Part shown: piece by piece, positions 10,447-22,592 of the stretch
Position numbering within the stretch: position 1 is the stretch's first letter
How the letters are laid out: each line of letters begins with the position of its first letter
Assembly (NCBI GenBank): GCA_949987565.1
Contig: OX465103.1
Location: 16,997,280 to 17,061,279 of the forward strand
DNA: 64,000 bases
Direction of reading: 5' to 3'
Source: Luidia sarsii
Taxonomy: Eukaryota; Echinodermata; Asteroidea; Paxillosida; Luidiidae
Translations under genes and position numbers: made by a program
Notes under the pieces: model-generated
The model's input: only the letters and a program-made list of their open reading frames with translations
What the model was told of the DNA's origin: nothing
The model's database searches: none

Positions 10447-11019
10447 GTCAGTAATTAGTTTGTAGTATGGTACACCACAAACAACATTCGATACAGCAGA
10501 CTTCAACCCAACTTCAAGATGACCTAAGCCACATTGGTGATTCAAGCATACAATTCTCACTTCAGGCAGGCTTCCTACTGTTTACCTGAACCGGTTTAAA
10601 AAAAAAAAAAAGAGTCTGATATAAGTACGAAAAAATAAGAGAACAGTTGCCATGCTAGAAATAGCTCAAAGTGAATCTCACCATTGGACAAGAATGCAGC
10701 CCTGCGCAGTCATTATTACAGAATCTGTGATCCGTTCATATTAAAATAATTAGTTATAGCTGTCAGCTGGACAAGGGAGAGAAGCCTGGTTGAAATCTGA
10801 GTTGTGGAGCCGTTGTTTTGAAATGTGTCTCTTAGAAAGTGAATAAAGGCATTGTCAATGAGTAAAAAAAGGCTAGTGACTCAAGCAACGATTTAGTCAG
10901 GTGCCTGGCTTGCTTGTTGTGTGACCAAGTACTTGACATCATTACGATCGCTGGAGGTGTTGGTGGTGTTACCATTCCGCCATTGGCTGGCACTGTATTC
11001 TTGGTGCTTTGCTTTCCAG

Positions 11020-11154
11020 GGAATCAATCTTACTGGCAGCATTGGGCAGGGATTCAAACTAATTGTGACCCCTGCTTTCTTACCAAAGAAGTCTCACTGT
11101 CTTAACAATGACAAGTGTGTGTTTGTGTATGAATATTTAGCCAAGACTTATTGA
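11020..11154 (+). CDS. Candidate terminal exon, unknown protein
   Basis: A strong acceptor (GGTGCTTTGCTTTCCAG) precedes 45 codons beginning GINLTGSIGQGFKLIVTPAF and ending in a Cys-containing segment and YEYLAKTY before TGA. Balanced composition and a clean polypyrimidine tract favour a real 3' exon on the plus strand. No phase-matched upstream exon was found. Product unknown. Confidence 0.3.
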   Translation, partial: GINLTGSIGQGFKLIVTPAFLPKKSHCLNNDKCVFVYEYLAKTY

Positions 11155-11204
11155 GACCCAGGAAGACAGTGAGCCAGTAATTAAGTCCCCCGCATTTCTG
11201 ATGG

Positions 11205-12240
11205 AGGGTATCTCCTTCTCGTCGGGGTGCGGGCGCGGGCCTTCATAACTTCATATTGAGGGGCCTGTAGGTGGGTATGTGGGCCCATGTGTATTGAGGA
11301 AGGCCAAGGAGTTTGATGGAGGACCTACATGTAGGTTTGATGAGAGACAACAGGGATGGAAGGGGCATGATAGAATGAAAAAGGGCCTCGGGTGTTGGCG
11401 ACCTACATTATACAGTTTTAAGGTTAGCCTACTGTGGATCGATGTGGGGAATTGTCTGTGGGTGGGGCGGGGAGACCTATGGGTGTGGAGGGGGCTAATG
11501 AGAGTATGGACCAGGATTTGGGGTGTTTGAGTGGGAGCAAGGGTGTTAAAGGGGAGCCCGTAGGTGGGGAAAGCACGAGTCTGTGTATGGAAGGTTTACG
11601 AACATGGGGGACAATAACGATTTGAAGGGTCTACTGGAGTGAAGGAAGGGCTGAGGGAGTGGATGATGAGGGCCTGTTGTGTGCATGTGGGCCAACAGAG
11701 GGTAAGAAAGACCTAAGGTGTAGACGAGAGGAGGGCCTAAATGTGTGGAGGAATGTCAACGGGTGAGGAGGACCTACACATGTTGAAACTGATAAAGGCC
11801 TAAAGCTGATAAAGGCCTAAGGCATAAACGATGCATTTTGTTTTGGAAGGCCTATGGGTATGAATGAGGGTGTGTAGGTCTAGAGGAATGCTTATGTGTC
11901 AGAAGTTGGGCCTACACAGGTGGAAGGGGGTCTATGATGCGAAGGGGGTCTGTATGTGGGCTTTATAAAGGCCTAGGGTGAGGTGGAGGGCCTACAGTAG
12001 ATGTTTAGGATGGTCTATGGGTAAGAAGGAGGGCATGTAGGGGTGGAGGAATACCTACACATATTGTAGGCAGCCAGGGAGTATGTGGGAGGGCCTTTGG
12101 GTGTGAAGAAATACATGTACCTCGTGGTGGCAAGGATGGCCTACAGCTGTGGAGGAATGTCCACATGGAAAAGCCTACCGACGTGGAAGGCTTGGTGTGG
12201 AAGAGAGCCTATGAGTTTACAGATGTCCAACTGGAATAAA
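11205..12240 (+). repeat. Degenerate G-rich tract with recurring GGCCTA/CCTACA words
   Basis: About 1 kb with marked strand asymmetry (G-rich, C-poor on plus). It repeatedly uses 'GGAGGGCCTA', 'GGACCTACA' and 'GTGTGGAGGA' at irregular spacing. It looks like an old, decayed minisatellite. Small ORFs are not convincing. Confidence 0.55.
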
Positions 12241-12518
12241 TTGATTGGTACGAGCATAGAGGAATTTGACATAACACAGAGGATCGTCTATGGAGACAGA
12301 CCAGCATACAAGTCGCTCTACACGTAGAAATTGGCAAAACACACAAACCGTACTCTTTATTTGGGAGATGATACTACATGTAGTACAGCAATAGACACTC
12401 CTACATTTCATATTCCAGACAAGGTTTGGCATAAAAAATAGTTGAAAAATTATGAATGCCTTCATATTGTACTTTGTTCACTTGCATCAATCAATAAAAC
12501 ATTTCATCATCCTCACAG

Positions 12519-12590
12519 GTGGCTGAAGAAATCACACAATTTCACGCCAACATCTTACAGGTTATTCTACAAGGTTTGTGCGAGGACTGA
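12519..12590 (+). CDS. Candidate short terminal exon, unknown protein
   Basis: The acceptor TTCATCATCCTCACAG precedes VAEEITQFHANILQVILQ followed by GLCED and TGA. The peptide would form an amphipathic helix. It is the only open frame in the segment. Evidence is the acceptor and composition alone. Confidence 0.25.
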   Translation: MAEEITQFHANILQVILQGLCED

Positions 12591-13436
12591 GGAACAGGAT
12601 TTGTACACATTGCCAAAGTGTTTACTGCTAGTATGCCATCATGACTAGGGTTTTGGTAGGAGTTTCATTTATTTCATTTCCGTCGATCATATCGCTCAAA
12701 CAACCGAAGAGTTTTTTTCCAAAACGAGATGAATTGCCTCTTCTGTCACGTCAAATTTAAATAAAACCACTGTGATGCTATGGTGAAGCAAAGTACTGAA
12801 AAAATATACCAGCATATCTACAGAAAGCTATAACTTTCCTACCATTAAGTTATATATCAATTCTAAGAAAATGAAGGTAAGCAGTTTTGAATAATGAATA
12901 TCAGCTCTTATTATCCAGCATTTTTCATGATCTTAATTGACCCATTTAAATTTTAAACAGAGTGGTTTGCATTCCTTCACATGACTCAGCTGCCCGGATT
13001 CAAAGCTTTGTGATTAGTGAATGATTCTAGGGTAAGCGCCCACTTTTGGAGCAATTCGGTTTTTCACAGCTGGCCAAACCTTGGTCATGCTCACATTGGG
13101 CACTCCCACAATTATACATTCAATATTTTTGTGAGTTCATCGGTCTCAGCCAGAAGAGAGTGGACTCGTTGAATATTCATTATTGAATAATGAGCTCTTC
13201 AATTATCAAGCATAATGCATGATAAGACACATTGTTACAGGACTACTTCTGAATCAGACAAATCTTGGAGAATATTCCCATATCTTTATCAATTAGAACG
13301 CTGTCCAAGCCCCTCAATTTAAAACCTAATAATTGTTTTCAAATGTAAAGTGTATCTATTAAAAGCAGGAAAAGACAACCTTCATTATGTAAGAAATCTT
13401 TACAGTACTGTACCCGGACTTGTAAGACCGGGCTAA

Positions 13437-14140
13437 AATCTTGTGACTGGCGCCCCCACCCCAGCAAAGACTAATTTGGGAAGGCCACCATCTAAGAGCT
13501 GGATGGTAAGAGTGCGGATATATGAATCTAGATTCTAGATTTGGATTCGGATTCTAGTCCTGGTCTAGTCAAAGTTTTCTTTGCCATTTAAAACAAAAAA
13601 AATGTTTAAAGACTTAAAATCCTTTTTAATAGATGTGCAGATTTGTTTCGCGACAAATGAAAATCTGGATTAGAACACAGGGATTGGAAGATTTGGATGT
13701 GTATGAGAAATTTCGACCCAGGCCTCTGATTCTCTTCCAAATGAGCTGTCCAGTGTCCAACCCTTTGGTAGGGTGGTTTTTTTTTTCAAAACCAATCAAA
13801 TATCTTTGCTTGGGTGAAGAATACCAGTCAGAGGCATTTGTCCATCTACTACTGCATCGACATCACAACCCCTTACTCATTCAGATACACTGTACATGTT
13901 GTTTTGTTTTCTTTTATTCCAAAAAAAATGGTCAAACAAAGAAAGGAAAAACTGACTGGGAACTTTTGAAACAAATTGAAAAATTGACAAAGAAAACATT
14001 GGCTGGACCGGGCGGGACTTGAACCAGAGACCTCCGGATTAACATACTCAGTGCTCTACTACTATCTGAGCTATCCAGCCTTTAGATGGTGGCCTTCCAA
14101 AATTATCAGCTAGCCTTTGCTGGGGTGGGGGCACCAGTCA
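13437..14140. repeat. Pair of inverted tRNA-SINE copies with a third diverged copy between
   Basis: A plus copy (13437-13590) starts 'GCGCCCCCACCCCAGCAAAG', then 'GGCCACCATCTAAGAGCTGG'. A minus copy (13995-14140) has the whole tRNA-like head: acceptor pairing GGCTGGA/TCCAGCC, D stem GCTC/GAGC and B-box GGTTCAAGTCC. A third, decayed minus copy lies at about 13715-13790. The family therefore has a 5' leader of about 75 bp before the tRNA head. Confidence 0.65.
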
Positions 14141-14584
14141 GAAGCAATTCAACCATTACCATTAACTGCCATTATATACGTGTATCTCCTTTAAAAAAAA
14201 GGGGTTGTAAACCTTGCTATAACTACTTGAGTGTCAGAAGCATCCCAAAATCCCTGCATACCTACATGTACTCATGTGTCAGTTTGTTGGCAGGCATCTA
14301 TTCTAAAGGGGATGCTAGAGGATGTTGGTGGCATGCAATATTGCAATCACCTACACTTGTACATGTACATGTATGTAGACATGCTGAAGAAAGACACAGG
14401 TCAGGATGACACTCATGAAATACAGTAGAATATCATGCCACACAGGCTAGTGTAGAAATAGTAAATTCACGGAGCCCGAGTAGGGATTGGTTAGGTCACT
14501 TAAAAATATCAGCAATGGCAATATTAGATGCAGCTTTTAAATATTCTTGATCATTATCGAAATTGAAAGATTGGCAAAGAAAAC

Positions 14585-15185
14585 TTTGACTGGACCAGTG
14601 TAGCGGTCTGATCCGGGCCCCATGCTCAGATGAGACCGTTACCATATAATGGATAAAAACGTCATGCGCAGTGCGTATGGTAGTTGTCCATTTTGAAGGC
14701 CATATTGGCAATACAGCGCATTCAGGCACGTTCGTTGACCTGTAGTTGACCCGTATAGTTATAATAACAGTGCCCAGTACGGAGCCTATAACTAGGCCTA
14801 GCCCTAGAACTTGCAGTTTTACATTGTGGAAGAAATGCTACAGTCGTTCCCCCGTAATGATGAAGGTGCATCGATTGGCTTTATACAATCAAAGGCAAAA
14901 GTACATGTATAGTTTGTAAAACAGTGTTCGTTCGCGGATAATCATAAAACAACAGTCACATGAAGGGCGCCCCCATGTGCTTGGTTCACCGACTCATCTG
15001 AGCACGCTGAGCAGCTGAGAACGTTGCTGCAACGTGCTGAGGCGAGCCAGCGACGTCACGGCTGAACTCAGCACAGGGGCCGGTCTGAGATCGTTACACC
15101 GGGACTTAAACTCGAGACCTCTGGATTAATGTGCATGTACTAGTGGTCTTCCATCTGAGTTATCCAGCCCTTAGATGGTGGCCTT
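14585..15185 (-). repeat. SINE-related segments and GC-richer insert
   Basis: SINE pieces at 14585-14605 and 15095-15185 (B-box-like 'GGACTTAAACTCGAGACCTC' in reverse sense, then CATCTGAGTTATCCAGCCC) flank about 480 bp of GC-richer sequence. That sequence contains 'GTCTGATCCGGGC' and 'GGTCTGAGATCG', suggesting an insertion that split one SINE copy. Confidence 0.45.
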
Positions 15186-15709
15186 CTTTAACAGTCAAAC
15201 ATACAGTGTATCATAGAAGTTGATCATATAGAATTACACAGTCAGACAGTACACATAGTTCATTAAACAAACACCACCAGGCACAGGCGCAAGCTTAGAA
15301 AGGTTGAAAAACAGTCAGATGTGATTTCACATATATATATATATGGATCTGAATCTCAATTGTCATTTTGAGTATCAGCAGGTTCAGTTTCATTAAACTG
15401 CTGCCGGTGGGTTGGTGTTTGTGGAATGTCAGAATGTGTACACAGGTTTACATGCAAACAAAATTCCCCGCATACAAAGCTACAAGTATCTTACCAGATT
15501 CATGCAGACACATGTGCTCTCAATATTCAATATTCAACTGTTCAATGGAAAGTCATATTCAATGGAGAAGGGAAAACGCAAGAAGGGAGCAGTGTAGAAA
15601 TTGTACAACATGGGCCAGGGACCCACACAAGGAACCATGCATGTTGCCTGCATGTACACATGAACCCTGAATGATACATCCATTCCATGTCATTGTCAAG
15701 CTACTACCC

Positions 15710-15885
15710 CCGGTACATGTACATGTACTACTACATTTGTGTACATGTACATGTACATGTACAACTACATGTACATGTACTACTACATGTACATGTACAT
15801 GTGCATACCAGGTACACATGTACTAGTACATGTGCATACATACATGTACCGTACATGTACAGGCAGTACATGTACATCTAGGGAT
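15710..15885. repeat. TACATG microsatellite
   Basis: Runs of GTACATGTACATGTAC with TACTAC interruptions. Self-complementary unit. Confidence 0.9.
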
Positions 15886-16560
15886 TCTGATAAAAAACAT
15901 GTAAAAATATGTTTAAAAATGTACGTACTGTTCTGCAAATAAGATCGAATCACAATCACAACACCATTCTCTACATACGGTGCAGTACATTAAAATGATA
16001 AAACATACATTTTTACTGTACACAATTGCAATAATAAAATGCTACTTAAAAATTTGGTCTAAAGTTTATGCACAATACACAGTGCACTAGTCAGGACTGT
16101 ACAGTACTGTACCTGGGGTATCATGGGTTAACTTTCATCCATTCCTGTCAAAAGCAATGAACGTTTTCATTCAATCTGCTGATTCTGAATTGTTTTCAAC
16201 ACAAGTCATAGCAAAAGTGTTTGTTAAATGCAGTGTCATACTTAAGGTACATGTACGTACAAACATGTACATGATATACAGTACACTGTGCAGTGTACAT
16301 GTCTTTACAAGTGCACTGTAGATAAATGACAAGATACATGGCAGTTAAATTCCAATCTGGCAGAGTATTAATGAAAACAAATAATATCGGAAATTGCAGT
16401 TTGTGAATGATTTGGGGATAGGCGCACACTTTTTTGGCAATTGCTCTTCACAGCTGGGCAAGCCTTGGTCGTGCTCACATTGGGCACTCTACTCCCACAA
16501 GTATACACTGTACATTCAAAATTTGTGTCAGTACATGTACATGTAGTTCATCAGTCTTTC

Positions 16561-18537
16561 TCAGAAGTGAGTGGATTCGTATGGCCCCTCAGCCTCCGAT
16601 TGACTGAGGTCGGCCTCTCCTTTGTCAGGGTTCTCTCTTGCCTCGACGGAGGGGCCTGAAGCCGGTTGCGTGTCCGTTCTTTCTGGCTCTGCACTTTCCA
16701 CTCTGATAGGTTCGTCCGCCTCGCCGCTTGCCTCCATGGTTTCTGGCACCTCCGTCTCTGTGACAGTCAGCGGAGGAGAGGAATCGGAGTCTGACTTGTC
16801 CGGGTCTTCGCCACCTCCGTGACGGAGCGTAGTGGTGGGACGGGAGTGGTGGTTGTTCTTGTTCTGATTGGCCGGCTCGGCGTCTTCGGGGCCCGGGTCG
16901 TTCCTGGTGGCGCACGCCGGTGGGCCATCGCCGTTCCACTGCTGCGTGACGATCGGAGCAAAGACCAGGGCATGTGTGTTGTTCGGGACGGCGCTGGTCG
17001 CTCCAGGGCTCCGGTCTGGCTTGGTCTTCCCCTCTTCCACCACGGCCCCGTTTTTGCTCTCCGGGGCTTCTGTCTCCGGCGCCTGGGTTCCCAGCGTGAT
17101 GCTCTTGCCTGGCTCCTCCATGGCGGCCTCTCGGTGGAACGTGTTGGAGGATGGGAGGCGGAGGTTCGCCGCCTCCTCGTCAAACTCTGAGTCTACGGAG
17201 CCGAACATGACCCGACGCTGGGCGGCCCTGATATCGTCGTTTCCAAGCACGGCGGGGTCCCCGTTGGCGCCCACCAGCCGGTAGTCGTCATTCTCCTGGA
17301 GCTCGTGGGAGGTCTTGCAGGTGACGGATTGGATGAGGCTGGTCCAGCACATCAGCATGGGCGTCTCCACCCCCTCGCTGTTGTAGCGGAACGGCTGGGT
17401 GGCCACGAAGCTCATCAGGACGCACATGACCAGCTCGCAGAGCCGGAAGGCAAACTGGTAGGCGGCCCAGGGCCAGGCCTCGGGCACCTTCTCCCCGAGC
17501 GGGCCATAGACCACCAGGATGCCGTAGAGCTGCAGGAGGCCGATGGCCACGCCGAAGAAGGAGGCAAAGAGGGTCACTTTGATGGCACTCCCCCAGTTGT
17601 TGCGGGGCTTCTTCATGAAGGGCGAGATCCCATACAGAGAGGAGGTGCGACGGCTCATGCTCATCCGGCTCACCTCCTTGAACTGGCGGACCGAGTACTT
17701 GTGGAGCCGGCGGAAGATGACCAGGTAGCTGAGGGAGAGGAAGAGGCCCCAGACCAGGAACACGCCCTGGCACAGGAGCAGCAGGACCTGGGCGCTGGTG
17801 AAGAGCCCCACGGTGATGTCCACCACCACTGAGACGGCAAAGTGGAACACGATGATGCCGGCCAGGACCTTGGCCCGCTGGATCCGGGGCGAGACCAGCC
17901 GGATCTGGGTGGACTGCAGCAGGGCCAGGAACAGGATGCTGAAGGCTGAGGACAAGCAGGGGAACCCCAGCCCCAGCAGCATGTAGGCCACCGACAGCGG
18001 GAAGACGCCCTTGTAGTTGTAGGCATCCACGAAAAAGTAGACGGCCCGGTCCACACCCATGAGCAGCATCATGAGGTTGAGGGCCACAAAGTAGCCGTGG
18101 CTGAGCAGGCGGCGGGTCCGCAGCCGGACCAGGCTCACCAGCGAGTACAGGGCCAGCAGGGCAAAGAGCGAGCCCAGCACGTAGATGTGCACCGTCCAGA
18201 AGAGTCCGTAGAGAGGCAGGGCCTCCTCCCAGTTGGGCACCGGCTCGGCAAATGGCGGCAGGTCGGGCGCTTCGGTGACGTTGGGCTCCGGGTACGCCTC
18301 GCTCTCTGGCTCAGCCTCAGGCTCAGCCTCAGGCTCAGGCTCCGGCTCGGTCTCGCTCTCCCCATCTCCTGGATTGTACGCGCCCCCGAGGTCTCCGACC
18401 GGGTCGCCCCCCTCCACCGTGGTCGGGTCCCACCGGTCCCGGTTCAGCGTGGTGCCACTCTGCGTTGACAGGGCACTAGACCGCAGCCAGCCGGCACAGG
18501 CCAGCATGGCCAGCAACCAGCACACAGACCTCCTCAT
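16561..18537 (-). CDS. PRRT3/PRRT4-like seven-helix membrane protein
   Basis: Single-exon ORF of 658 residues starting at the ATG at 18537. A signal peptide (about 1-24, MRRSVCWLLAMLACAGWL) is followed by a short luminal region with a Glu/Pro repeat (EPEPEPEAEPEAEPE, about 65-79). Then come about seven hydrophobic segments: roughly 112-136, 150-172, 180-207, 223-246, 250-275, 318-344 and 357-380. Motifs such as 'NWEEALPLYGLFWTVHIYVL', 'LNLMMLLMGVDRAVYFFVDA' and 'LGLGFPCLSSAFSILFLAL' match the membrane core of vertebrate proline-rich transmembrane proteins 3 and 4, whose molecular role is poorly known. The tail (about 385-658) is acidic, Ser/Pro-rich and probably disordered, ending PYESTHF. 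The gene is much more GC-rich than its surroundings. Membrane placement and family are well supported; orthology to PRRT3 versus PRRT4 is not resolved. A non-coding 5' exon upstream is possible. Confidence 0.9.
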   Translation of the reverse strand: MRRSVCWLLAMLACAGWLRSSALSTQSGTTLNRDRWDPTTVEGGDPVGDLGGAYNPGDGESETEPEPEPEAEPEAEPESEAYPEPNVTEAPDLPPFAEPVPNWEEALPLYGLFWTVHIYVLGSLFALLALYSLVSLVRLRTRRLLSHGYFVALNLMMLLMGVDRAVYFFVDAYNYKGVFPLSVAYMLLGLGFPCLSSAFSILFLALLQSTQIRLVSPRIQRAKVLAGIIVFHFAVSVVVDITVGLFTSAQVLLLLCQGVFLVWGLFLSLSYLVIFRRLHKYSVRQFKEVSRMSMSRRTSSLYGISPFMKKPRNNWGSAIKVTLFASFFGVAIGLLQLYGILVVYGPLGEKVPEAWPWAAYQFAFRLCELVMCVLMSFVATQPFRYNSEGVETPMLMCWTSLIQSVTCKTSHELQENDDYRLVGANGDPAVLGNDDIRAAQRRVMFGSVDSEFDEEAANLRLPSSNTFHREAAMEEPGKSITLGTQAPETEAPESKNGAVVEEGKTKPDRSPGATSAVPNNTHALVFAPIVTQQWNGDGPPACATRNDPGPEDAEPANQNKNNHHSRPTTTLRHGGGEDPDKSDSDSSPPLTVTETEVPETMEASGEADEPIRVESAEPERTDTQPASGPSVEARENPDKGEADLSQSEAEGPYESTHF

Positions 18538-18540
18538 CTT

Positions 18541-19510
18541 TAACCGACTCTGGAGACGCTAGCGCTCAGCGAGAAGAAGATCAGCTGCTCAGTGGCCAGG
18601 ATGTCATCAGATGTCATCTCACCATCAGAAGAAAACTAAGCATCTACAAGTAAGCAGGGCACCTGTGTGAAAGAAACCAAAAAGAAAAACTGCAACTGAA
18701 TAGTGGCAAATTCAACAAAGACTGGCTATGCAGCGTGAAGCGTGCTATTGCACAGCACCTGCTTCATCCTTCGTTCCTTTGACTCGGCAATTTTGCTGAC
18801 ATTTGATCTCATCCTTCCCCTTCAGTAGATTGGACCAGAAATGCCCGACGTCAGCGGGTCTCAAATTCCAGCCTGCAATGCAACTGAACACAAAGCAGTC
18901 TGCTTTGCAATTGCAAGCAAACAGATACCATTTGTCACAACAGATTATAATGGAGAGAAAACTGGTAAAAAAACCCTGTACCAACAGATTAAATATACAC
19001 ACATTGTACACTGTAATACACTATGTAAAAAGTGCACATGTGTATGTACATGTACATGTGGAAGGAAAGTGAATACTGTACATAATTACTGTACGTGTCC
19101 ATACACCCAAAACTTGCCATAGCCACACCCCACACATTTTATGTCTGCACAATGTGCTGGTGCATTTAAATCCATTTGGAACTGAAATGGGTTGAGACTT
19201 AATTGTAGGCCATACATGCATGAAATGTACATAGTTTCATACATGTACAGTACCTGTGCAAACCATATACCGGTAGATACATGTAGATTGCACTGTATAC
19301 ATTGTATGTGTACAGGGATTTACTGCAGATAATAATTAGTGGGCAGTCTATTTGCAACTGAACATCCTTGACTTGACATCCTGGGTGATATGATATCACA
19401 GTATAGAGGTTATTATCAGGGCCACACTGCACAAAAACATCCATTATACACATCAAGGTTCCACTATTGGTTCCAAGCTTGGAGGGTCTTGAATTTCAAT
19501 CCAAAAAGCT
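18541..19510. other. 5' flank of the PRRT-like gene, no further gene seen
   Basis: About 1 kb upstream of the minus-strand start codon. No clear TATA box. There are TACATG runs near 19045 and 19240. Short ORFs here are not convincing. Confidence 0.6.
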
Positions 19511-19704
19511 AATACAGTCAACTCCTGTTATAAAGAGGTCCGGCGGACTTTCACAATTCTGTCGTTATAACCGGAAAACTCACTAAAACCGGAGAGCGGT
19601 TTTTCCCATTCATTGTGCTAAAGTTAGGTGCACGACTAGACTTTACTGCACTGATTATAACCATCGTCCCATTGAACTTATTGAAAATTGGCGAGATGAA
19701 ATAA

Positions 19705-19902
19705 ATCTTAAAATTTAGTGGGCCTGACGTTTCGTTCCTAGCAGGACCTAGCAGGACCTAGCAGGACCTAGCAGGACCTTTCTTAAAGGCCTTTCAGAAA
19801 GGTCCTGCTAGGATCGAAACATCAGGCCCACTAAATTTTAAGATTTGCATTTTGGTAATTTTAGTCAGTATATGCAGTTTGCGACATTTTTGTATATCAC
19901 TT
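19705..19902 (+). mobile_element. Family A palindromic PLE-derived element with 13-bp target duplication
   Basis: The left arm GTGGGCCTGACGTTTCG and right arm GATCGAAACATCAGGCCCAC flank four tandem 'CTAGCAGGAC' blocks and two mirrored 'AAAGG' blocks. An AT-rich tail ending 'TTTTTGTATATCACTT' follows. Exact direct repeats CGAGATGAAATAA at 19692-19704 and 19903-19915 bracket the whole, showing insertion as a unit into the pogo-like element. Confidence 0.85.
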
Positions 19903-20303
19903 CGAGATGAAATAACATTGGGTTGAACTTCTTTTATAAAGTCAGTCACCAGCCTTGTTGTGCAAAGCGTAGGGAAACTGCAGCGGGGGGATTTGCGACT
20001 AGACTCACTGCGTTGAATTGATTGAAGATCAACACGATGAGATAACGTTGAGTTAAACTTCTTTTACAAACTAAGAAAGGCAATTTGATTCTCAAGCTTA
20101 TACGGGAGCCTACAATGCCCGTTTCTGTAGTGTCGAAAAGATGTCGTTGTAAATGGGTAGAGAACAATGGTTTTGCTCGCCTGGGGTCGGCCAAAATTGT
20201 CGCTATAGCCGAGTTTTTGTTATACCCGTGCACATAATAACCAAGTTTTTCCCCCATAATAATGTACACGAATTGATCGGGACTGGGAAAATGCACTCGT
20301 TAA

Positions 20304-21001
20304 CCACTTCGCGCCGGGACCTCCGAATGCGGAGGTCAATTGGATTGCCTATGCAACGGGGCCCTCCGAATCCGGGCACCACTATTGTCCACATTCTAAA
20401 CAAAAGACTCTTTTCAGCTTAGAACAAAGCAATACGAATCAGTACAAACACTTTTTGACGCAAGTTGCCACATGAATTGCAAGATTAGCAGCAGTAATTG
20501 TGCAATTGTGGGACTTTTACTGTGGAGGATCGAGGGATACCGCGCTGCAGCTGAAAGCACGCGGGGGACATTGTCTTTGCATGCCACACAGCCCAACGGT
20601 CGTCGGTCTGGCATTGGAATTCCCCCCACATTCTTTACCGTAATCTGTACGCTCGTTTGTGGCCGACCAATTCGAAGATTTGACTGCCTGGAGTTGAGGC
20701 TGGAGTCTGCGGTCAGGGATTGTCAGCAGCGTACACACACGCACACACACGTCCATTACGGTCCATTGACGATGCACAAAGGGCCCTTTTTCGAACGGAT
20801 AATCTCTTGACAAAAGCCACAACGACGTCCAAATTGTGCTAGGTTTTACTCTCTTGTACCCATAGTATACTCTTATCGATTTATTTCGCATAAATACATG
20901 TATATTGTTCCGATTGTTTTAACGAGATTTGAAAATGATGCATTGTTCAAAAACCCCCGTATGGCGGTCATCGACGCTGAAAACCCCCCAGCGCAAAGTG
21001 G
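20304..21001. mobile_element. piggyBac-like non-autonomous element
   Basis: Flanked by TTAA on both sides (20300-20303, 21002-21005), the hallmark target duplication of piggyBac elements. The termini are inverted: left CCACTTCGCGCCGGG, right (reverse complement) CCACTTTGCGCTGGG. No transposase frame. Its insertion within the pogo-like element gives a relative order of events. Confidence 0.8.
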
Positions 21002-21380
21002 TTAAATCCGGGTTGTCGTTATGGCATGGCCGAGCTCGTTATAATGGGAGTCGACTGTAGTAACAGAACCTTTCTCTTATACCGGTATAGCACCAAATGG
21101 CTTAGACAAGGTTAATTGTACGTACACATAAAGTGCATTTCACTTATCATTTATCTAGAAATGTGTTGCATACGGTAGGCCCCTACATGAATATACCCGG
21201 CTGCAGTAAAACTGTAGCCACACTTATGTACACATACTTTTGTCATGGTTTTGATATTTGACTGTCTTGAAATGAATGTCAAATTAAGTCAACAGTGACT
21301 GTTTGTGTAGCAAAACATACATGTATTATTTGATTATGATCACTTTAAAGTCACAGTAAAGCTTAACGTACATTTGGAAG

Positions 21381-22592
21381 TAAGGTTGTGCCTGTTTCAA
21401 AATTTAGATACTCGGTATACCGTGGGAAAAAAAAACCGCGGTTTCAGTATCTGGCCTACCGTGAACTAGATCTGTGTTGTAATTTTTCCTTGGCCACGCC
21501 CACCACTATAGAAAAAGGAGGGGTTAGTAACAATACAATCATGTGTGTCCATGTTGTCTTAAACGGAGGTTCACCCACTGACTAGTTGATAGCGGTGTGC
21601 ATCATAGCTATGATTGCTGGATTTCCCATAATACACGTACATGTACACGTATGCAGTTTCAAAAATGCATAGTCAAATTTTAGGAAAAAATGAAACATCG
21701 AAAAGCGAGTTACAGACAAGAATTTAAAAAGTCCCGCCATCATATTTAATTCCACTGCACATGAATGTCATAAAGAGGACGAGGTAACCCTTTTCCCCCT
21801 TTCCTTCTCAAAATGAATTATGCATAAGTAAGGTCAAGTTGGCTAGCAGTAGCAAGCTGCACGCGCATTCATCCCAGCACGTGCACGTTGTATGCAGGCA
21901 CACAGTACAGCCCGGACGGTGTTTTTTTTACACTATGTGCACATACTGTACACTGTACATGTACACCACACACATGTACTGTACGTACAGTACATGTACA
22001 GTACATGTACAGTACATGTACAGGCCGTACGTGCACACAGCTGGCTAGCTTCACAACTGCAGTGTTTCGCAATATTTTAGAACGAACTTTTTGATCTAAA
22101 CAGGATCGGGTGCGAAACCCTCGGCATGACTGAGTCTGGTTTTTCTTCCTCTGTGTAACATTTTATTGCAATGCTAAGGCCAGCAAGTGCAGACATTGAA
22201 GTTAGCTAAAAAAGAGCGTCAATCTCACGCAAGACACACTGACACAACGTAACGAGGCCGATCGTGTACCGTGCTTGCAGGGTTGAACAGGACAATCATT
22301 ATCGTCAATTATTTTGTTGCCTTGATGACATTGGTGATCGTTTGTTTGCTCCTCATGGAAATATAAACGCATACATCTATGTGATGCGCCAAGTGAATAT
22401 GCCCAATTTACTTTTCGAAAAGCATGACAGCAACACAAAAGTATACGAGCACGGACGTGCTGAAAAAAAAAAACGTGATTTTTTTTTCAGTTTGGTCTCA
22501 GGCAGTTTTTTGCTGTTTCTGAAAGGCTTCGGTTCGTTTTTTGGTTTTTTTAACCGCGGTTTTCGGTATAACCAAAAACCAGCACAACCTTA
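21381..22592. mobile_element. hAT-like DNA transposon, non-autonomous
   Basis: Ends TAAGGTTGTGC and GCACAACCTTA are inverted, with further imperfect inverted pairing (GGTATACCG and CCGCGGTTTT). An exact 8-bp direct repeat TTTGGAAG flanks it (21373-21380 and 22593-22600), the duplication length of the hAT superfamily. The interior (TACATG run at 21940-22030, poly-T tracts) has no transposase ORF. Confidence 0.85.

Larger units (their letters stand above)
19515..21057. mobile_element. pogo/Tigger-like DNA transposon, non-autonomous, with nested insertions
   Basis: Ends CAGTCAACTCCTGTTATAAA and, inverted, CAGTCGACTCCCATTATAAC, each flanked by TA (19513-19514 and 21058-21059). The CAGT...TIR reading 'GACTCCCGTTATAACGAG' plus a TA target duplication is typical of pogo/Tigger elements of the Tc1/mariner superfamily. 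No transposase ORF is present. A family A PLE-derived element (19705-19902) and a piggyBac-like element (20304-21001) are inserted inside it. Confidence 0.8.
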
